From JBBDIO01 sp040880365 (GTDB taxonomy: Bacteria; Chloroflexota; Anaerolineae; Caldilineales; Caldilineaceae): a stretch of 7,957 nt of DNA. A program made the position numbers and the translations under genes. The DNA lies in the NCBI GenBank assembly GCA_040880365.1, contig JBBDIO010000045.1, forward strand, positions 1 through 7,957, given 5' to 3'. A model generated the notes under the pieces. It was given only the letters and a program-made list of their open reading frames with translations. It was not told the DNA's origin and made no database searches. Positions 1 to 7,957 of the stretch are shown here, piece by piece. Numbering within the stretch: position 1 is the first letter of the stretch; every line of letters begins with the position of its first letter.

Positions 1-86
1 GTCCCTCTGCGCCAACCTTCTTTTCTTGTTAATGTCCAAAGTGATATGTAGCTAGATATTCCTTTGTATTTCAGTGCAAACAGAAC
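1..86. other. Non-coding end, downstream of gyrA
   Basis: This stretch lies just beyond the gyrA stop codon and runs to the window edge. It is more A+T-rich than the coding DNA around it and holds no convincing open frame. I see no strong hairpin followed by a T-run on the minus strand, so the gyrA terminator is either outside the window or of a different type. A 16-base near-palindrome at 44-59 (ATAT-G-TAGCTA-G-ATAT) is the only structured element. Its meaning is unknown. Confidence 0.5.
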
Positions 87-3395
<3,309 letters not shown>

Positions 3396-3406
3396 CGTAT
3401 CAGTTA

Positions 3407-3412
3407 CTCCCT
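3407..3412 (-). promoter_or_regulatory. gyrA ribosome binding site
   Basis: On the minus strand AGGGAG lies 11 bases before a GTG codon at 3395. It supports that GTG as the gyrA start, because no ATG occurs between it and the conserved core. The spacing is slightly long but acceptable. Confidence 0.55.
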
Positions 3413-3414
3413 GT

Positions 3415-3546
3415 CGCTATTTTCGCTATCGTTCATTATTTCTATCGGGCATTTCGCTATCGTGCATTTTTACTGTCATGCAGGGTCACACAACCGTACA
3501 TTTGTGCCACCCTGCATTTGTGCAACCCTGCATATATACAACCGGC
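3415..3546. repeat. Degenerate short tandem repeats filling the uvrB-gyrA spacer
   Basis: The gap between the uvrB stop and the gyrA ribosome binding site is almost wholly repetitive. Read on the minus strand, 3499-3514 and 3515-3530 are 16-base units differing at one position (CAGGGTTGCACAAATG and CAGGGTGGCACAAATG). They are flanked by poorer copies at 3531-3546 and 3483-3498. A second set follows at 3455-3469 (AAATGCACGATAGCG), 3442-3454, 3424-3441 and a partial copy at 3415-3423. Both sets share an ATG(C/T)ACG(A/G)T-like core, so they may be one family. No open frame of note or clear -35/-10 pair was found here. The function is unknown. Confidence 0.7.
3478..3517. other. Imperfect hairpin in the uvrB-gyrA spacer
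   Basis: Arms at 3478-3493 (ATGCAGGGTCACACAA) and 3502-3517 (TTGTGCCACCCTGCAT) are inverted repeats with two mismatches over 16 bases and an 8-base loop. In minus-strand RNA one of the two mismatched positions becomes a G-U wobble. The arm at 3478-3493 can also pair with 3518-3533, giving two competing structures. No T-run follows in either direction, so it is not a standard intrinsic terminator. It could attenuate readthrough from uvrB into gyrA, stabilise an RNA end, or bind a protein. Confidence 0.5.
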
Positions 3547-5568
3547 TCACACCTTCATCATGCGTTCCTGGATCTCCAGGCCGCGCAGTTCCACCAGCTG
3601 ATCGCGCAGCGCCGCCGCGCGCTCAAACTCCAATGCCTTGGCGGCTTCCTTCATTTCGGCTTCCAACTGCCGCATCAGCGTTGCCAGCTCGTGCTTGGGC
3701 AGCGTCGCGGGGTCGATGGGTTTCGCTTGCCCTTCGCCGCCGGTATCATATTCGGCCTTGGATTCCGCCATCACCTTCACCCGGTCGGTGAGGTCGCGAA
3801 TGCTCTTGATAATGCCACGCGGTTCGATGGAATGTTCCCGGTTATAGTCAGACTGAATCTCGCGTCGCCGATCCGTCTCCCCGATAGCAGCCTGCATGGC
3901 CGCGGTCATCTTGTCGGCATAGAGAATCGCTTTACCTTCCACATGCCGCGCCGCGCGCCCAATGGTCTGGATGAGCGCACTCTCACTGCGCAGAAAGCCT
4001 TCCTTGTCGGCATCCAGAATTGCCACCAGCGATACTTCGGGCAGATCCAGCCCTTCGCGCAAGAGGTTAATCCCCACCACCACATCATAGACACCCAAGC
4101 GCAGGTCGCGCAGAATCTCTACGCGTTCGATGGTATGAATCTCGCTATGCAGATAGTTGACCTTGATATTCAACTCGGCCAGATATTCGGTCAGGTCTTC
4201 GGACATGCGCTTGGTGAGCGTGGTCACCATGACGCGTTGCCCCTTGAGCACCCGCGTCCGAATCTCCTTGACCAGATCGTCTACCTGCCCCTTGGTAGGG
4301 CGCACTTCGACACTCGGATCCAGCAGCCCTGTGGGCCGGATAACCTGCTCTACAATCTGCTCGCCGTGTTCCTTCTCATAGGGTCCTGGCGTGGCGCTCA
4401 CATAGATGGCCTGATTCACATGCGCTTCAAACTCGTCGAAGCGCAGTGGGCGGTTATCCAGCGCGCTGGGCAGTCGGAAACCATATTCCACCAGCACTTC
4501 CTTGCGCGCCCGGTCGCCATTATACATGCCGCGAATCTGCGGCAGCGTCATGTGGCTCTCATCCACAAAGAGCAACCAGTCGGGCGGGAAATAGTCTAGC
4601 AGCGTCCACGGCGTGCTGCCGGGGGGGCGTTGTGCCAGCGGACGGCTATAGTTTTCCACGCCATTACAAAAGCCCACCTCGCGCAGCATTTCGATATCAT
4701 AATTCGTGCGCTGTTGAATACGCTGGGCCTCCAGATGCTTGCCCTGGGCCTGGAAATAGTCCAATTGTTCGACCAATTCGGCCTCAATGTCCTCAATCGC
4801 CGATTCCAGACGATCCTGAGGTGTGACAAAATGTTTGGCGGGATAGATATCCACCTGGTCGTGGGCGCGCAGAATCTCGCCGGTCAGCACATCAATCTCG
4901 GTAATGCGCTCGATCTCATCACCAAAGAGACTCACCCGATAGGCGGTCTCGCGGTCGGCAGGCTGGACTTCCAGCACATCGCCGCGCACGCGAAATTTGC
5001 CGCGCCCCAACACCGTATCGTTGCGTTCATAATAGATATCGACCAGATGCCGCAACAGTTGACTGCGGCGCACCAGATCGCCCACGCGCATATGCAAGAC
5101 CACGCGCCCATAATCCTGGGGACTGCCCAACCCATAGATACAGGAGACCGACGCCACAATTACCGTATCGCGGCGGGTAAAGAGCGAAGAAGTCGTGGCC
5201 AGGCGCAGCCGGTCGATCTCCTCATTGATCTGGGCATCCTTTTCGATAAACGTATCTGAACGCGCGATATACGCTTCGGGCTGATAATAGTCGTAGTAGC
5301 TGACAAAATATTCCACTGCGTTGTTGGGCAAAAACTCGCGCATTTCGCTATAGAGCTGCGCAGCCAGCGTCTTATTGTGGGCAATGATCAGCGCGGGGCG
5401 CTGCACCTGCTCGATCACCTTCGCCATTGTATAGGTCTTGCCCGAACCGGTCACCCCCAACAATACCTGGTGGCGCATATCGCGCTGAAGCCCATCGGTC
5501 AACTGCTCAATCGCCACCGGCTGATCGCCCGTCGGCGCAAAATCGCTGACTACCTGAAACGCCTGCAT
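3547..5568 (-). CDS. uvrB: UvrABC excinuclease subunit B
   Basis: UvrB is the damage-verifying helicase-like subunit of nucleotide excision repair in the cytoplasm. It is loaded by UvrA and recruits UvrC for dual incision. The 673 residues match the family length of about 660-680. In order they hold the N-terminal SDFAPTGDQP motif, Walker A GVTGSGKT (38-45), the lesion-clamping beta-hairpin YYDYYQPEAY (91-100), Walker B-like DESH (336-339), SATP (391-394), REGLDLPE (504-511) and the arginine-finger motif QTIGRAAR (534-541). A C-terminal UVR domain (about 624-660) contacts UvrC. All key residues are present. The ATG at 5568 is preferred because AGGAAG lies six bases upstream and homologues begin just before this motif. 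The frame stays open further upstream, but those residues do not look like UvrB. A promoter and LexA-type operator lie about 200 bases upstream, predicting SOS induction. gyrA follows after 151 bases. Confidence 0.97.
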   Translation of the reverse strand: MQAFQVVSDFAPTGDQPVAIEQLTDGLQRDMRHQVLLGVTGSGKTYTMAKVIEQVQRPALIIAHNKTLAAQLYSEMREFLPNNAVEYFVSYYDYYQPEAYIARSDTFIEKDAQINEEIDRLRLATTSSLFTRRDTVIVASVSCIYGLGSPQDYGRVVLHMRVGDLVRRSQLLRHLVDIYYERNDTVLGRGKFRVRGDVLEVQPADRETAYRVSLFGDEIERITEIDVLTGEILRAHDQVDIYPAKHFVTPQDRLESAIEDIEAELVEQLDYFQAQGKHLEAQRIQQRTNYDIEMLREVGFCNGVENYSRPLAQRPPGSTPWTLLDYFPPDWLLFVDESHMTLPQIRGMYNGDRARKEVLVEYGFRLPSALDNRPLRFDEFEAHVNQAIYVSATPGPYEKEHGEQIVEQVIRPTGLLDPSVEVRPTKGQVDDLVKEIRTRVLKGQRVMVTTLTKRMSEDLTEYLAELNIKVNYLHSEIHTIERVEILRDLRLGVYDVVVGINLLREGLDLPEVSLVAILDADKEGFLRSESALIQTIGRAARHVEGKAILYADKMTAAMQAAIGETDRRREIQSDYNREHSIEPRGIIKSIRDLTDRVKVMAESKAEYDTGGEGQAKPIDPATLPKHELATLMRQLEAEMKEAAKALEFERAAALRDQLVELRGLEIQERMMKV

Positions 5569-5574
5569 TATTGT

Positions 5575-5580
5575 CTTCCT
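5575..5580 (-). promoter_or_regulatory. uvrB ribosome binding site
   Basis: On the minus strand AGGAAG sits six bases before the ATG at 5568. It decides the uvrB start in favour of this ATG over TTG or GTG codons further upstream in the same open frame. Confidence 0.8.
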
Positions 5581-5599
5581 GTCTCTCCAAAGTTCCACA

Positions 5600-5737
5600 T
5601 CATCCACCGCGTGCAATCGCCCGACTCGGCACAAGGGAGTGATGCCCACGCATGGGCAAATCTGCCTCCACAAACCCGAATCCGGCAACTCTGTTCTGTA
5701 TAAGAAGACGCCTTGGCACACAAAAGATACGCGACAT
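5600..5737 (-). CDS. Possible 45-residue leader ORF upstream of uvrB (weak)
   Basis: Within the uvrB leader an ATG at 5737 follows AAAGG at a short distance and opens a 45-codon frame (begins MSRIFCVPRR, ends in a TGA at 5600-5602). This frame differs from that of uvrB. The peptide resembles nothing I recognise and has no membrane or binding motif. The frame could be chance, since the uvrB frame is also open here. I list it only because it has an ATG and an SD-like sequence inside a probable transcript. Confidence 0.15.
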   Translation of the reverse strand: MSRIFCVPRRLLIQNRVAGFGFVEADLPMRGHHSLVPSRAIARGG

Positions 5738-5748
5738 TTCACCTTTAC

Positions 5749-5762
5749 AGAACATAAGTTCT
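5749..5762. promoter_or_regulatory. LexA-type SOS operator for uvrB
   Basis: AGAACATAAGTTCT is an inverted repeat that is perfect apart from its central bases. It fits the GAAC-N4-GTTC pattern of LexA (DinR) boxes known from Bacillus and many Gram-positive-type LexA proteins. It begins nine bases after the predicted -10 element of the uvrB promoter, at about +3 to +16, where bound LexA would block transcription. uvrB is a standard SOS gene, so position and target agree. No lexA gene is in the window, so binding is inferred. Confidence 0.8.
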
Positions 5763-5771
5763 CACGAATCA

Positions 5772-5800
5772 AGTATACTGTGTTGTGTCATATTTGTCTA
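5772..5800 (-). promoter_or_regulatory. uvrB sigma70-type promoter
   Basis: On the minus strand TAGACA (5795-5800) and TATACT (5772-5777) are separated by exactly 17 bases. Each matches the -35 and -10 consensus at five of six positions. Initiation would fall near 5765, just ahead of or at the edge of the LexA box, leaving a leader of almost 200 bases before the uvrB ATG. Confidence 0.65.
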
Positions 5801-6075
5801 GCATTCTCGTCAAAAATCGCGCCTCAGGATGAGTCGTCGTAGCGCGCAGCTATCAATGCAGCCCGGAATCCAAGCCGGTCGAATTATGGCTGATTCACAG
5901 CCAAGCCGCTATATTGGGGCAACTGAAGTTCGGCTAAAGAGTCTGCCCCTGCCCAACTTCAAGACGAAATGCAAGAAGTCTGCCAACACCTGGAGGCATG
6001 GGGGCCAGTCACCCTTTCGCTGATCGAAGCCATGCAACAATGCGCTTGTGGGCTATCAGACAGAACGTTAGAAAT

Positions 6076-6081
6076 GGAGAG
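6076..6081 (+). promoter_or_regulatory. Hydrolase ribosome binding site
   Basis: GGAGAG precedes the ATG at 6086 by four bases, or six bases counted from GGAG. It selects this start over the ATG at 6074, which overlaps the site itself, and over the ATG at 6107, which has no purine-rich sequence before it. Confidence 0.7.
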
Positions 6082-6085
6082 AAGG

Positions 6086-7837
6086 ATGTTACAAAACCGT
6101 ATTTCGATGCAGAATTCGCGGCGATTGGTCTTGCTGCTGGTTACGATACTTGCGCTGAGCGCGTGCAAGCCGATTACCGCGCCGGAACCGGCACTTTCGA
6201 CACCGACGCCGGGCGAAGAATCCGGTCTGGAGGCGGAACCAGAGAGTGAGGCAGACGCTGATGCTGAAAACGTCAGTGGCACGCCGGAAGCCGCAGCGGA
6301 CGCAACGCCAGTTGCAGATGAACAGGATGCGGGGCAAGCGGAGGCCGATGCTGCCCAAGCCGTGACGCTGCTGCCGCATACCGACGAACAGTATGGCATT
6401 GAAAGCGTTACCCCTGAAGGCTGGGTGAACGCTGGCAACGGTATCTTTGCACGCCAATCCCATGCAGAGGATGTCACCATCATTGTGCAACAGGCGGCGC
6501 CGGTGGATGCTGAGACAGTGTTAAACTCGATTCTGCCCCAGCTTTTGCTGACCGAGCCGCCCGAAAGCGTCGGCACAATCCAAAGCCCAGCATTAGATTG
6601 GACACTCTACGAGGTCGCTATCGATACAGATGCGTTCGAATTGCAGATCGACATGGCGCTGGCCGAGACCGGCGGCGTTTCCTATCTGCTGCTGTTGCAA
6701 GCGCCGACCGAAGAATATGAAGCATTGCACAACGCCGTCTTTCTGCCTACGCTAGACCAGTTTGCGCCGCTCGAACGGGAGATCAGCCAGGAAGATGTCC
6801 CGTATTTGATCGAAGATGTGACCTTTGAAAACGAGAATGCCGATGTCACGCTGGCCGGCACGCTGACCCTGCCGCCCACGGACGGGCCGCATCCGGTCGT
6901 GGTGCTGGTTTCGGGCAGCGGGCCGCAGAATCGCGATTCCGTGATTGCAGCGGAGATTGCGATTGCGCCGTTCCGCTTGCTGGCCGATGCGCTCACGCGC
7001 CAAGGCATCGGCGTGCTGCGCTATGATGATCGCGGGGTGGGAGAATCCACCGGCGATTTTGTGGCGACAGAAATTACCGATTTTGCAGAAGACGCCGAAG
7101 CCGCCATTGACTTCCTGCGCACCCACCCGGATATTGATCCGGATGGGATCGGCTTGCTCGGCCACAGCGAAGGCGGTATGGTGGCGGCCATCCTGGGTTC
7201 GCGCAATGAAGATCTCGATTTTATCATTGCGCTGGCCGGGCCGGGCGTGCGCGGTGACGAAGTTCTCATCCTGCAAAATCAGCTTGTGATGGAAGCCGAA
7301 GGCGCAACGCAAGCCGAGATTGAGGCACAGGTCGCGTTTGTGCGAGAGATGGTTGCGGTGGTCGATGATCCTGAAGCGATTGAAGCACTGACCTATGCGC
7401 ATACACTCACACAGCTGGAAGCGCTGCCGGAGGAGGAAGTTGCAGGGTTGGAAGATCTGGAACAGTATGCGCGTATAGTGGCCGCGCAGGCAGCGCAACA
7501 ATATAGCGCCGGCTGGTTCCGCTCATTTTTGGAATATGATGCCGCGTCCGACTGGGCACAGACCACCGTGCCCGTGCTGGCAGTCTATGGCGGCAAAGAT
7601 GTTCAGGTAGATGCAGAACAAAATGCAACTGCGGTAGAAGCTGCTTTGCAGGAAGCGGGCAATACGGAGTATGAAATTGTGATTCTGCCCGATGCCAACC
7701 ATCTGTTTCAGGCTGCCGACACCGGCGCGATTTCTGAATATAGCGAACTGGCGGGGGAATTTACGCCAAACCTGGTGCCCACACTGATCGAGTGGCTGTA
7801 CCAGTATGTAACCGTGGCCGAATCGCCCGAAGACTAG
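6086..7837 (+). CDS. Putative alpha/beta-hydrolase lipoprotein (esterase/peptidase-like)
   Basis: This is a predicted membrane-anchored, extracytoplasmic serine hydrolase of 583 residues. The N-terminus has a short basic stretch (SRR, 11-13), a hydrophobic segment (14-24) and a lipobox LSAC with the lipid-modified Cys27. An Ala/Glu/Asp/Thr/Pro-rich linker (about 28-93) follows. Residues about 95-228 form a separate domain without active-site motifs, which I do not recognise for certain. The alpha/beta-hydrolase fold covers about 245-575. It has the oxyanion-type strand VLVSGSGPQNRD (273-284), YDDRGVGES (313-321), the nucleophile elbow GHSEGG with Ser361, a probable acid Asp505 in YGGKD, and His539 in DANH, so the triad looks complete. 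A helical insert (about 390-480) probably forms the lid. The fold part resembles COG1073-type esterases such as Thermotoga EstD. The substrate is unknown. The gene is divergent from uvrB and probably monocistronic, ending before an inverted repeat. Confidence 0.85.
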   Translation: MLQNRISMQNSRRLVLLLVTILALSACKPITAPEPALSTPTPGEESGLEAEPESEADADAENVSGTPEAAADATPVADEQDAGQAEADAAQAVTLLPHTDEQYGIESVTPEGWVNAGNGIFARQSHAEDVTIIVQQAAPVDAETVLNSILPQLLLTEPPESVGTIQSPALDWTLYEVAIDTDAFELQIDMALAETGGVSYLLLLQAPTEEYEALHNAVFLPTLDQFAPLEREISQEDVPYLIEDVTFENENADVTLAGTLTLPPTDGPHPVVVLVSGSGPQNRDSVIAAEIAIAPFRLLADALTRQGIGVLRYDDRGVGESTGDFVATEITDFAEDAEAAIDFLRTHPDIDPDGIGLLGHSEGGMVAAILGSRNEDLDFIIALAGPGVRGDEVLILQNQLVMEAEGATQAEIEAQVAFVREMVAVVDDPEAIEALTYAHTLTQLEALPEEEVAGLEDLEQYARIVAAQAAQQYSAGWFRSFLEYDAASDWAQTTVPVLAVYGGKDVQVDAEQNATAVEAALQEAGNTEYEIVILPDANHLFQAADTGAISEYSELAGEFTPNLVPTLIEWLYQYVTVAESPED

Positions 7838-7861
7838 CAGTCTGAGTCGGGTGCACAACAA

Positions 7862-7920
7862 AAGCAGCCTGGCCGCAGTAGAGGATTCAGAAATCATCAA
7901 CTGCTAAAACCAGGCTGCTT
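7862..7920. terminator. Bidirectional terminator-like inverted repeat
   Basis: Arms AAGCAGCCTGG (7862-7872) and CCAGGCTGCTT (7910-7920) are perfectly complementary over 11 bases. The long loop can fold further: GCAGT (7875-7879) pairs with ACTGC (7900-7904), and GATT (7884-7887) pairs with AATC (7892-7895). On the plus strand the stem is followed by ATTTGTG. On the minus strand it is followed by the better T-run TTTTGTTGTG. It begins 24 bases after the hydrolase stop, so it probably ends that transcript and perhaps a converging one from outside the window. The long loop is unusual for an intrinsic terminator. Confidence 0.6.
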
Positions 7921-7957
7921 ATTTGTGTAACACAGGGGGTGTATACAGCGTTCCTGC

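Larger units (their letters stand above)
5569..6085. other. Divergent intergenic region between uvrB and hydrolase
   Basis: This 517-base region separates two divergently transcribed genes. Its uvrB side holds a promoter (5772-5800), a LexA-type box (5749-5762) and a leader of almost 200 bases. The leader contains a small perfect hairpin (TGCCCA-CGCA-TGGGCA, 5643-5658) with no T-run. The hydrolase side (about 5800-6073) contains another small hairpin (TGGCTG-ATTCA-CAGCCA, 5887-5903), short open frames with no recognisable product, and no convincing plus-strand promoter. I see no tRNA or known riboswitch in it. Confidence 0.6.

Noticed and set aside
3478..4599. A 373-codon plus-strand open frame overlapping the uvrB end
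   Set aside because: It is antisense to conserved uvrB and starts in the repeat-filled spacer. Its composition fits a codon-bias shadow.
5569..5772. N-terminal extension of UvrB by 68 residues from a TTG at 5772
   Set aside because: The extra residues do not resemble UvrB, the frame would start near or before the predicted transcription start, and AGGAAG before the ATG at 5568 marks the normal start.
5829..6023. A 64-codon plus-strand ORF in the intergenic region
   Set aside because: It has no clear ribosome binding site, no recognisable motif and no similarity that I know of. It looks like chance.
7862..7930. Integron attC-like recombination site
   Set aside because: The palindrome is of suitable size, but the GTTRRRY and RYYYAAC core sites are not present at its ends and there is no cassette structure around it.

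Overview
The window looks like chromosomal core DNA from a bacterium. It carries a DNA gyrase subunit A gene (gyrA) and the excision-repair gene uvrB on the minus strand, and a divergent lipoprotein-type alpha/beta hydrolase on the plus strand. A member of the Chloroflexota (Anaerolineae/Caldilineae-like) is my best guess. The reasons are the Ala/Glu/Thr/Pro-rich linker after a lipobox in the hydrolase, the long charged tail on GyrA, and an operator of the GAAC-N4-GTTC LexA type. No marker gene here proves this. There is no sign of phage, transposon, CRISPR or tRNA/rRNA sequence.

Layout. Positions 1-86 are a short non-coding end. gyrA occupies 87-3395 (minus). A 151-base spacer follows, made almost entirely of short degenerate tandem repeats that also form an imperfect hairpin. 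uvrB occupies 3547-5568 (minus) and lies upstream of gyrA in the transcription direction. A 517-base intergenic region (5569-6085) then separates uvrB from the hydrolase at 6086-7837 (plus). It holds a good minus-strand promoter, with a near-perfect LexA/SOS operator just downstream of its -10 element, and a leader of almost 200 bases before the uvrB start. The window closes with a structured inverted repeat (7862-7920) that can serve as a bidirectional terminator.

How the genes relate. uvrB is a classic DNA-damage-inducible gene, and the operator predicts LexA repression. gyrA is co-oriented behind it with no convincing terminator between them, so some readthrough is possible, but the spacer is long enough for gyrA to have its own promoter. 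The hydrolase has no evident functional link to DNA repair.

The most unusual points are four. The GyrA lacks a recognisable GyrA-box in the first blade of its C-terminal domain. It carries a low-complexity tail of about 240 residues. The uvrB-gyrA spacer is built of repeats. The uvrB control region has a legible SOS architecture. I did not see a clearly new multi-gene system.
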